DNA of 6,127 bases. It comes from Anaerobacillus sp. Its GTDB lineage: Bacteria; Bacillota; Bacilli; Bacillales_H; Anaerobacillaceae. Both the position numbers and the translations under genes were made by a program. This document shows positions 1 to 6,127 of the stretch, in pieces. The stretch covers positions 1 to 6,127 of the forward strand of contig SKOL01000520.1 in the NCBI GenBank assembly GCA_007120055.1. Reading direction: 5' to 3'. The first letter of the stretch is position 1; each line of letters opens with the position of its first letter. The notes below the pieces were generated by a model. The model had not been told where the DNA came from. It did no database searches and was given only the letters and a program-made list of their open reading frames with translations.

Positions 1-1912
1 ATCCAGCCATTTTTTCTCCTTTACGGACAATGACAATCGAGTGATAAGTATCTCTTTCGCGAGTTCTCGGTACATCAAAAAAGTCAGTTAAATTAATTAA
101 CGGTACAACACTACCTCTAAAATCGATGACTTTTTGGTTATGTGCCGCTAAAATATCCTCATTCTTTACGATCGCCGTTTCAATAATTGAAGAAAGTGGA
201 ATTGCATACTTTTCGCTTTGAACTTCGACTAACATAACTGATATAATCGACAATGTTAATGGTAGCTGAATTGAAAATGTAGTTCCCTCACCTAAAACAG
301 AATCTACAGTGACATTACCACCTAAAGATTCAATTTTATTCTTTACAACATCTAGTCCTACGCCACGCCCAGATACATCTGTAATTTGATCAGCTGTACT
401 TAACCCTGAAGCAAACAACAGTTCGAAGACTTGACGATCTGTTAAACTCTTTTCACTTTCTTTTGTAACAACACCGTTTTGGATCGCTTTATTTAACACT
501 TTCTCACGATTTATGCCAGTACCATCATCTGAAACTTCAATAAAAACGTGGTTTCCACTATGATACGCTCTTAATGTAATATTTCCTTCTTCGGTTTTTC
601 CTACACTTAAGCGTTGTTGTGGAGTTTCTACCCCATGGTCAATTGAATTTCTCAGCAAATGAACGAGAGGATCACCAATTTCATCAATAACTGTTCGATC
701 CAATTCTGTCTCTGCGCCGATAATTTCGAGGTTCACTCTTTTCTTTAAATCTTTAGCTAAGCCACGGACCATTCTTGGGAAACGATTAAACACTTGCTCT
801 ACAGGTACCATTCTCATATTTAAGATGATATTTTGTAAGTCTCCAGAAATTCTTGACATATGCTCGACCGTTTCTGTTAGTTCTGAGCTTTTTAAATCTC
901 TAGCAATTTGCTCTAATCTGCCACGATCAATAACTAGCTCTTCAAATAAATTCATTAAAATATCTAGTCTCTCTATATTTACACGGATCGTTTTACTTCC
1001 TGAGTTATTCGCCTTTTCTTCTTGATTTGTTTCTTTTTTAACGATTTGTTTATTTGGACTACCTTCTTCTACTAAATCTTCTTGGGCGGGAAGGTTTTCC
1101 TCTTTAAGATCGTCTGAGCTACTAGTATTCTTATAAGTATTTATATCAATGGCTGTTACTTCTACATTCTCAATCTCGGAAACTTTTAATATACGATTTT
1201 TTACATCCTCACTCGACTCTTTCGTAATCAGAGTAACCGTAAAATCGTAATCAAAGTTCTCTTCTTCTAATACATCTACAGTAGGTGTCGATTTAATAAT
1301 TTCACCGACTTGTTCTAATACTTCAAAGACCATAAACACACGCGCTGCTTTTAAAATACAATCTTCTCTTAAGGAAATATGAATTTGGTTCACATGAAAG
1401 CCTTGTTCTGTTGCCTGAGTTAAAACTGTGACTTCAAAATCATCATATGTTTCAGTAGTACTCGTTTGCTCTGGTGCATTTAACTCAACGGTCGACGATA
1501 ATTTTTCTTTTAGTTGTTTTTCCTTGAGACTTTCTCCCTTTTCGATTTTTTCTAATTGAGATACTACTTTAGTAACATTACGGCGTCCATCTCCACCATC
1601 CGCGATAGAAAGTACCATCGCTTCTAGGTCATCGACAGCTTCAAATACAACATCTAAAATTTCACTTGTAACAGAGATTTTATGATTTCTTATTCCGTCA
1701 AGAACATTTTCCATAATATGTGTTAAACTAGCTAAATCTTCAAAGCCCATCGTTGCTGCCATCCCTTTTAACGTATGTGCAGAACGAAAGATTTCATTAA
1801 CAATTGCAACGTTTTCAGGTGAATTTTCTAATTTTAATAGGTGATCATTCATTGCCTGTAAGTGCTCTTTACTTTCATCAATAAACATGTCTAAATATTG
1901 ATTTTTTTCCAA
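1..1912 (-). CDS. cheA: Chemotaxis sensor histidine kinase CheA (partial, C-terminal end outside window)
   Basis: CheA is the cytoplasmic histidine kinase of the chemoreceptor array; it autophosphorylates and passes phosphate to CheY and CheB. I translated the frame from 1912 to the window edge: 637 uninterrupted residues. P1 (about 1–130) carries the phosphorylated His46 in an HTLKG motif, the same position as in B. subtilis. A P2-like region (about 157–257) follows, then a Ser/Lys/Glu-rich linker (258–300). P3, the dimerisation helices, starts near 302. The P4 ATPase domain has an N box (HLLRNSIDHG, 418–427), G1 (DDGTGI, 462–467), an F box around Phe496–Phe500, G2 (GRGVG, 515–519) and GEGTTF (541–546). 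The CheW-like P5 begins near 555 and is cut at position 1. B. subtilis CheA is about 672 residues, so roughly 35 are missing. The start is TTG at 1912, chosen because MEKNQYLDMFIDESKEHL matches the usual N-terminus and a strong ribosome binding site lies 8 bases upstream. The nearby ATG at 1917 is out of frame. Confidence 0.97.
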   Translation of the reverse strand, partial: MEKNQYLDMFIDESKEHLQAMNDHLLKLENSPENVAIVNEIFRSAHTLKGMAATMGFEDLASLTHIMENVLDGIRNHKISVTSEILDVVFEAVDDLEAMVLSIADGGDGRRNVTKVVSQLEKIEKGESLKEKQLKEKLSSTVELNAPEQTSTTETYDDFEVTVLTQATEQGFHVNQIHISLREDCILKAARVFMVFEVLEQVGEIIKSTPTVDVLEEENFDYDFTVTLITKESSEDVKNRILKVSEIENVEVTAIDINTYKNTSSSDDLKEENLPAQEDLVEEGSPNKQIVKKETNQEEKANNSGSKTIRVNIERLDILMNLFEELVIDRGRLEQIARDLKSSELTETVEHMSRISGDLQNIILNMRMVPVEQVFNRFPRMVRGLAKDLKKRVNLEIIGAETELDRTVIDEIGDPLVHLLRNSIDHGVETPQQRLSVGKTEEGNITLRAYHSGNHVFIEVSDDGTGINREKVLNKAIQNGVVTKESEKSLTDRQVFELLFASGLSTADQITDVSGRGVGLDVVKNKIESLGGNVTVDSVLGEGTTFSIQLPLTLSIISVMLVEVQSEKYAIPLSSIIETAIVKNEDILAAHNQKVIDFRGSVVPLINLTDFFDVPRTRERDTYHSIVIVRKGEKMAG

Positions 1913-1920
1913 GACATCTA

Positions 1921-1928
1921 CCCCCTCT
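1921..1928 (-). promoter_or_regulatory. Ribosome binding site of cheA
   Basis: AGAGGGGG on the minus strand lies 8 bases before the TTG at 1912–1910. It occupies most of the 17-base gap after the cheB stop. The strong Shine-Dalgarno match supports the TTG start, since no in-frame ATG is available at the conserved N-terminus. Confidence 0.8.
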
Positions 1929-1929
1929 A

Positions 1930-2985
1930 TCAACAATAACTTACAATAGCTTTTGCAATATCATTCAAGTGAACAATTTCATCAACTTTATTCGTGTTAA
2001 TCGCTGCTCGCGGCATCCCGAATACAACTGCTGACTCCTCTGATTCTGCTATTGCAATCACATCTTGATTGTTTTTTAATTTTAATAAACCTTTCGTCCC
2101 ATCTGAACCCATCCCAGTCATAATAACCGTAATAATTGAGTATTGATTAATATTGGCTAAAGAGTTCAACATCGTATCCACGGAAGGACGATGCCCATTT
2201 TCTGGGGGTGTCTGATCTAGTTGAATAGCAAGCGTTGTTCCAATACTCCTTATCTTTAAATGGTATCCTCCTGGCGAAATATAGGCAACTCCTTTTCTTA
2301 CAACTTCGCCATCTTCAGCCTCTTTCACCATGATTTTGGATAGATTGTTAAGTCTCGACGCTAATGACTTTGTAAAACCTACCGGCATATGTTGTACGAT
2401 AAAAATGGGCACGTTAATATCTTCAGGAAGCTTTGTTAACACTTGTTGCAAGGCTTTAGGCCCACCTGTCGATGTTCCAATTGCAATGACCTTTTTATCT
2501 AGTAATTTTTTTGGCTGACTCTTCGTGACTACGGTGGGGCGAGGCTTTGAAACTTCGTTCGCTTGTTTTTTTTGTAACACTTTTGTCATTTTTACATTTG
2601 CAGCCAGAAGTACTTTATCAATTAATTCTTGTTGCACTTTATGTAAATCAAGAGATATTGCACCAGACGGTTTGGCAATAAAGTCTATTGCCCCGTAAGA
2701 CATTGCCAAAACTGTGTTTTCTGCACCTTCTTTTGTGGTACTACTCACCATGATGACGGGTTTCGGTACTGTTTTCATGATCTTTTTTAAGGCATCTATA
2801 CCATTCATGACTGGCATTTCAACATCAAGAGTAACCACATCTGGATTTAAGTCTTGTATTTTTTTTATGGCATCTTGACCATTTCTTGCTGTGGCAATTA
2901 CTTCAATTCGTTGGTCCTTTTCTAAAAGATCGGTTATCATTTTTCTCATGAAGGCGGAGTCATCAACTACGAGCACGCGAATCAA
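1930..2985 (-). CDS. cheB: Chemotaxis protein-glutamate methylesterase/deamidase CheB
   Basis: CheB removes methyl groups from, and deamidates, glutamate/glutamine side chains of chemoreceptors, giving adaptation; CheA phosphorylates it to activate it. The 351-residue protein has the complete two-domain layout. The N-terminal receiver (about 1–120) has the acidic pair Asp8/Asp9, phosphoacceptor Asp54 (LDVEMPVMNG), the SS pair at 81–82 and Lys105. A Lys-rich linker (about 130–165) leads to the methylesterase domain (about 165–351). There the expected triad is Ser172 (GTSTGG), His199 (VQHMP) and Asp295 (GMGSDG), with a conserved GHRPSVD at 264–270. All key residues are present, so the enzyme should be active. 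The start is TTG at 2985: codon 2 onward matches the usual CheB N-terminus, and an in-frame TGA lies three codons upstream, so no earlier start exists. It follows flhG by 25 bases. The stop TGA is followed directly by an in-frame TAG. Confidence 0.98.
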   Translation of the reverse strand: MIRVLVVDDSAFMRKMITDLLEKDQRIEVIATARNGQDAIKKIQDLNPDVVTLDVEMPVMNGIDALKKIMKTVPKPVIMVSSTTKEGAENTVLAMSYGAIDFIAKPSGAISLDLHKVQQELIDKVLLAANVKMTKVLQKKQANEVSKPRPTVVTKSQPKKLLDKKVIAIGTSTGGPKALQQVLTKLPEDINVPIFIVQHMPVGFTKSLASRLNNLSKIMVKEAEDGEVVRKGVAYISPGGYHLKIRSIGTTLAIQLDQTPPENGHRPSVDTMLNSLANINQYSIITVIMTGMGSDGTKGLLKLKNNQDVIAIAESEESAVVFGMPRAAINTNKVDEIVHLNDIAKAIVSYC

Positions 2986-2995
2986 ATTATCTCAA

Positions 2996-3002
2996 CCCCC
3001 TT
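2996..3002 (-). promoter_or_regulatory. Ribosome binding site of cheB
   Basis: AAGGGGG on the minus strand lies in the flhG–cheB gap, 10 bases before the TTG start at 2985. It closely resembles the AAGGAGG consensus and supports translation from the TTG. Confidence 0.75.
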
Positions 3003-3010
3003 ACTATTCG

Positions 3011-3877
3011 TTATCTATCAGTAAGATATTTTTTGAACTTATTTAAAAATGTAGTAAATGGAGGGGTTAATTCTTCTCGCTTTTCCCCTGTATACTGTTG
3101 CACAATTTCTTGGATTGCTTTACTTGGCTTACTTTCAGACGCATGGATCACAAATGGGGTCTGTGCTTTCACGGCCTTTAGTACTGATGGATCGTCAGGG
3201 ATAATTCCGAGTAATCTGATTTCTTTCTGCAAGAACTGCTGCGTCACTAAATTTAGATTCTCAAACGTCTTTTTACCTTCTGAACTCGAATCGACACGAT
3301 TAACTAACAATGAGATCGGAATCTCTTGATCTTTTAATTGAACATACTTAATCATAGCATATGCATCAGTCACTGAAGTTGGTTCAGGTGTTGTAACTAC
3401 AAAAACTTCATTTGCCGATAAAATAAAGTGTAAGCTATCTTTTGAAACACCCGCACCCATATCAAAAATAATATAATCGTAGTTTCCGTTGACAAGTTCT
3501 AATTGCTGTAAAAATCTTGAAAATTTTCGATGGTTTAATTGAAACATCGAGGATAGACCTGTCCCTCCTGCAATAAACGACAGGTTATCAGGCCCACGCT
3601 CAATAATGTCCCATATCGATAATTCTCGTTCAATCATATCTACGATCGTATGCTTTGCGGATGTCCCCATTAATATATCAACATTTGCCATCCCGATGTC
3701 AAGGTCGAATAATATGACTTCTTTTCCTGTTTTTTTCAACTCTAGAGCAAAATTCAAACAAAAATTAGACTTACCAACTCCACCCTTACCACTAACAACA
3801 GCAATAACGTTTGTTTCTTTTTCTGTATTACTTGCCATATGCAACATTTTTCGTAAATTTTTCGCTTGATCATTCAT
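3011..3877 (-). CDS. flhG: Flagellum number regulator FlhG (MinD/ParA-type ATPase, YlxH)
   Basis: FlhG is a MinD-like ATPase that controls flagellar number and position; it binds the membrane as an ATP-bound dimer and stimulates the GTPase FlhF. From the ATG at 3877 it has 288 residues, close to the roughly 298 in B. subtilis. Visible parts are the N-terminal FlhF-activating motif DQAxxLR (DQAKNLR, residues 3–9), the deviant Walker A (GKGGVGKS, 30–37), switch I (FDLDIGMANVDIL, 57–69), switch II (DMGAG, 139–143) and a C-terminal amphipathic membrane-targeting helix (about 274–288, with FTTFLNKFKKYL). The frame also allows TTG at 3886 and ATG at 3883. I prefer 3877 because AGAGG (3887–3891) sits 9 bases upstream of it and this start puts DQA next to the initiator, as in the family. 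The gene overlaps the end of flhF by 8 bases, so translational coupling is likely. FlhG proteins of this type are distinguished from MinD by the DQAxxLR motif and the flhF neighbour. Confidence 0.96.
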   Translation of the reverse strand: MNDQAKNLRKMLHMASNTEKETNVIAVVSGKGGVGKSNFCLNFALELKKTGKEVILFDLDIGMANVDILMGTSAKHTIVDMIERELSIWDIIERGPDNLSFIAGGTGLSSMFQLNHRKFSRFLQQLELVNGNYDYIIFDMGAGVSKDSLHFILSANEVFVVTTPEPTSVTDAYAMIKYVQLKDQEIPISLLVNRVDSSSEGKKTFENLNLVTQQFLQKEIRLLGIIPDDPSVLKAVKAQTPFVIHASESKPSKAIQEIVQQYTGEKREELTPPFTTFLNKFKKYLTDR

Positions 3878-5048
3878 AGTCATCAACCTCTAATATACTA
3901 TTTACTATTTGAGTCGCCGAGCCTTCTACTATATCATCAGGAACACTTTGTCCATTCGTAATGTAAGATACCCCTACATCATATTCATGAATCAAATTCA
4001 ACATTGCTCCTCTTGAGTACGTTTCATCTTTCTTTGTGAATATTACTTTATTAATGTTGATTCTAGAAAATTGCTCAAAGATTGTGACCATGTCTTTATA
4101 TTTTGAAGTTAGTGATAAAACTAAATAAGTTTCCATTTCTTCATTAAAATCGATGACTTTTTTTAATTCATCTATATAAAGTTGATTTAAAAAATTTCTA
4201 CCTGCCGAATCAATTAAAACTAAATCGTAGTTTGCGAGTTTTTCTTTCGCTTGTTTAAAATCTTCAACAGAATAAACGACTTCCACAGGGACATTTAAAA
4301 TTTTTGCATACGTTTTTAATTGATCGATCGCTGCAATCCGAAATGTGTCTGTAGTTATAAAAGCTACCCTTTTTTTATGCTTTAAAACACAGTGTGCCGC
4401 AATTTTAGCAATCGTCGTCGTTTTTCCAACTCCAGTTGGACCAACTAAGTTTAAGTATTTTTTATTAAACTGAAAACCACCAATATCTTTATCGTTTAAA
4501 AACTGGAGTAAAGTCTCTTTTGTTATATGCATTACTTCTTCTTCATTCATTGTTTCCTTATCTAAAATATACCATTTTTTAAGAAGCTTTTTCATTACTT
4601 CCGTACGTATCGAACTATCTATATCTTGATCAATTAATCGCTGGTTCATTTTTTTTAAACCGTCTGGATAGTCCTCGAATTGCGTGAAGATCGAACTTGA
4701 AATTCCATTGACAATGTTTTTAAGTTCTTTTACTTCACTTGCGAGCGTTTCATCTTTTAAAGAAGGTTTCAAGTTACTTTCTTTCGTGTTTGTCTGGTGT
4801 TTTACTGACGCAGACGGTTTCGAACTACTTTTGTTTGCCGGAGCTGTTTTTTTAGGCACCTGCCTTCTAACAGCAGGTGCTGTATCAACTGCAGCAATTA
4901 CTTCGATATTTTTTTTCGTAAAGAAGCCGAGAAAACCACCTGTTTCAACTTCTTTCGAGTTTAAAATGACAGCGTCGCTACCTAATTCTTGGCGAATTTT
5001 CTTCATCGCTTCGGACATAGATTTCGCAACAAACTTTTTCACTTTCAC
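3870..5048 (-). CDS. flhF: Flagellar biosynthesis GTPase FlhF (SRP family)
   Basis: FlhF is the third SRP-type GTPase, beside Ffh and FtsY; it marks where the flagellar basal body assembles and forms a GTP-dependent homodimer that FlhG dissociates by stimulating GTP hydrolysis. The 392-residue product has a B domain (about 1–55, starting MKVKKFVAKS), a basic Pro/Ser/Lys-rich linker (about 58–100), a helical N-like domain (about 100–195) and the G domain. G motifs are G1 (GPTGVGKT, 203–210), G2 (DTFRIAAIDQL, 234–244), G3 (DSAGR, 280–284), G4 (TKKD, 338–341) and G5 (near TNGQ, 364–367). G3 is more often DTAGR and G4 TKLD in this family. B. subtilis FlhF is about 366 residues; the extra length probably sits in the linker. 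The start is GTG at 5048, whose first base is the last base of the flhA TAG stop, with GGTGA 7 bases upstream. No transmembrane segment is seen. Confidence 0.96.
   Translation of the reverse strand: MKVKKFVAKSMSEAMKKIRQELGSDAVILNSKEVETGGFLGFFTKKNIEVIAAVDTAPAVRRQVPKKTAPANKSSSKPSASVKHQTNTKESNLKPSLKDETLASEVKELKNIVNGISSSIFTQFEDYPDGLKKMNQRLIDQDIDSSIRTEVMKKLLKKWYILDKETMNEEEVMHITKETLLQFLNDKDIGGFQFNKKYLNLVGPTGVGKTTTIAKIAAHCVLKHKKRVAFITTDTFRIAAIDQLKTYAKILNVPVEVVYSVEDFKQAKEKLANYDLVLIDSAGRNFLNQLYIDELKKVIDFNEEMETYLVLSLTSKYKDMVTIFEQFSRININKVIFTKKDETYSRGAMLNLIHEYDVGVSYITNGQSVPDDIVEGSATQIVNSILEVDDYE
3887..3891 (-). promoter_or_regulatory. Ribosome binding site that decides the flhG start
   Basis: AGAGG on the minus strand lies inside the last codons of flhF. 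It is 9 bases from the ATG at 3877 but only 3 from the ATG at 3883, and it directly abuts the TTG at 3886. The spacing therefore favours 3877 as the flhG start. Confidence 0.65.
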
Positions 5049-6127
5049 TATACATTCACCATCCCTACACTCTGAACCTCAATTGTTGGCTCAAGTTCAT
5101 TATATGATAAAACTGGAACATGAGGTAAATACCGTTCAAGAAGGTGCCTGATATACATTCTTACAGCTGGTGAGCATAATAAAATAGGCAGTTGCCCCAT
5201 TTCATTCATACGCTCTACTTCATAAAGTACAGCATCAACAATCGATTGCTGAGAATTCGGATCTAATGATAAGAAGTTACCATGCTCTGTTTGTTGTACC
5301 CCTTCAGCTACCAGTTTCTCTACTGAACCACTCATTGTAATAACATATAATGGCTCATCAATAATAGCGTATTGTTTCGTAATTTGTCTTGAAAGTGCTT
5401 GGCGCACATACTCGGTAATTAAATCCGTATCTTTCGTCATTTGCCCGTAATCAGCTAATGTTTCAAAAACAATTGGTAAGTTACGAATCGATACTTTTTC
5501 TTTTAATAAATTAGCTAATACTTTTTGAACTTCCCCTACAGATAACGGGTTCGGTGTTACGTCTTCTACTAGTGTAGGGTAAGCCTCTTTTAAATGATCA
5601 ATTAATTGCTTCGTTTCTTGACGCCCTAACAGTTCATGCGCGTGTCTTTTAATCACTTCTGTTAAATGCGTCGATACGACAGAAGGCGGGTCGACAACCG
5701 TATAACCTGATAACTCCGCTTGTTCTTTCATATCTTCACTAATCCAGAGTGCTGGCATTCCAAAAGCGGGTTCCATCGTTTCAATACCAACGATCGTTTC
5801 ATCGTCAACACCAGGACTCATCGCCATAAAGTGATCAAGTAATAGTTCCCCTTTTGAAACTTCATTTCCTTTAATTTTAATCGAATATTCGTTTGGTTGT
5901 AACTGTATATTATCACGTATTCGAATCACAGGGACAATTAAACCTAATTCAATCGCGAGCTGTCGTCTAATCATAACGACTCGATCTAATAAGTCCCCAC
6001 CTTGGTTCGCATCAGCTAAAGGAATTAGACCATAGCCAAATTCAAACTCTATTGGGTCTACTTGAAGTAAGTTGACGACACTTTCTGGTGATTTCATATC
6101 ATCCTGTGCTTCATCTTCGCTTGCCGC
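5048..6127 (-). CDS. flhA: Flagellar export gate protein FlhA (partial, C-terminal half)
   Basis: FlhA is the large membrane subunit of the flagellar type III export gate; its cytoplasmic domain forms a nonameric ring that docks substrate–chaperone complexes. The frame is open to the right edge: ten more codons (AASEDEAQDD) precede the Met at 6097, so that Met is internal and the true start lies outside. The visible 359 residues compare with about 677 in B. subtilis and cover the cytoplasmic domain and part of the acidic linker before it. No membrane segments are present, as expected for this half. Family hallmarks are GYGLIPLAD and GGDLLDRVVMIRRQLAIELG near the start of the domain, the VDPPSVVSTHLTEVIKRHA stretch about halfway, and TPNPLSVGEVQKVLANLL after it. 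The stop is TAG at 5050–5048, overlapping the flhF GTG by one base. There is no internal stop or frameshift. Confidence 0.97.
   Translation of the reverse strand, partial: AASEDEAQDDMKSPESVVNLLQVDPIEFEFGYGLIPLADANQGGDLLDRVVMIRRQLAIELGLIVPVIRIRDNIQLQPNEYSIKIKGNEVSKGELLLDHFMAMSPGVDDETIVGIETMEPAFGMPALWISEDMKEQAELSGYTVVDPPSVVSTHLTEVIKRHAHELLGRQETKQLIDHLKEAYPTLVEDVTPNPLSVGEVQKVLANLLKEKVSIRNLPIVFETLADYGQMTKDTDLITEYVRQALSRQITKQYAIIDEPLYVITMSGSVEKLVAEGVQQTEHGNFLSLDPNSQQSIVDAVLYEVERMNEMGQLPILLCSPAVRMYIRHLLERYLPHVPVLSYNELEPTIEVQSVGMVNV
5056..5060 (-). promoter_or_regulatory. Ribosome binding site of flhF
   Basis: GGTGA on the minus strand is an exact part of the AAGGAGGTGA consensus and lies 7 bases before the GTG at 5048. 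It is embedded in the final codons of flhA, so flhF initiation probably depends on flhA translation. Confidence 0.65.

Noticed and set aside
118..135. An 18-base identical match with 4145–4162 (taaaatcgatgacttttt).
   Set aside because: Both copies are in coding frame and encode Lys-Val-Ile-Asp-Phe, in CheA P5 and in the FlhF G domain. A shared five-residue string with AT-rich codon choice explains it; there is no third copy that I noticed and no mobile-element context.
825..1025. Short plus-strand frame opposite cheA P3 (and similar ones at 2330, 3033 and 3606).
   Set aside because: Each is antisense to a conserved domain of cheA, cheB or flhG, has no recognisable motif, and shows the Ser/Phe/Ile-rich composition typical of reversed AT-rich coding sequence.
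1..1912. Possible frameshifted or degenerate cheA, because no complete reading frame is closed here.
   Set aside because: Manual translation gave 637 continuous residues with all catalytic motifs intact; the frame simply runs off the window edge.
2986..3010. Possible terminator or internal promoter in the flhG–cheB gap.
   Set aside because: The 25-base gap holds only the cheB ribosome binding site; I see no hairpin with a T-run and no room for a promoter. Transcription most likely reads through.
4684..5151. 155-residue open frame on the plus strand, antisense to flhF and the end of flhA.
   Set aside because: It lies fully opposite well-supported coding sequence, its product is a low-complexity Phe/Ser/Leu-rich string with no recognisable domain, and I see no convincing ribosome binding site. 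It is a shadow of the minus-strand genes.
5048..6097. A complete 349-residue gene starting at Met 6097.
   Set aside because: The frame stays open to the window edge and the protein is the cytoplasmic half of FlhA, so the Met is internal and the gene is truncated by the window, not by mutation.

Overview
The window is an AT-rich piece of a flagellar/chemotaxis operon from a low-G+C Gram-positive bacterium, most likely a motile member of the Bacillaceae. The evidence is the gene order flhA–flhF–flhG–cheB–cheA, which is that of the Bacillus subtilis fla/che operon. Shine-Dalgarno sequences are strong and purine-rich, non-ATG starts are frequent, and the proteins resemble the B. subtilis versions as I remember them. 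Genus and species cannot be fixed from this sequence.

All genes are on the minus strand, so transcription runs from high to low coordinates. From the right edge: the C-terminal half of flhA (6127–5048, 5' end outside the window), flhF (5048–3870, GTG start), flhG (3877–3011, ATG start preferred over an upstream TTG), cheB (2985–1930, TTG start) and cheA (1912 to beyond position 1, TTG start, C-terminal end outside the window). flhA/flhF overlap by 1 base and flhF/flhG by 8. The flhG–cheB gap is 25 bases and the cheB–cheA gap is 17. I see no promoter, terminator, RNA gene, repeat family, mobile element or CRISPR array, and there is no non-coding stretch of 300 bases or more.

The genes serve one programme. 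FlhA is the export-gate subunit of the flagellar type III secretion system. FlhF (SRP-type GTPase) and FlhG (MinD-type ATPase) set where, and how many, flagella are built. CheA (sensor histidine kinase) and CheB (receptor methylesterase) belong to the chemotaxis circuit that steers them. The known downstream genes in B. subtilis (cheW, cheC, cheD, sigD) would be expected just beyond position 1.

I found no undescribed system. The points worth a second look are modest: three non-ATG starts in a row of five genes, a start-site choice in flhG that affects its FlhF-activating N-terminus, and departures from the usual G3 and G4 motif residues in FlhF.
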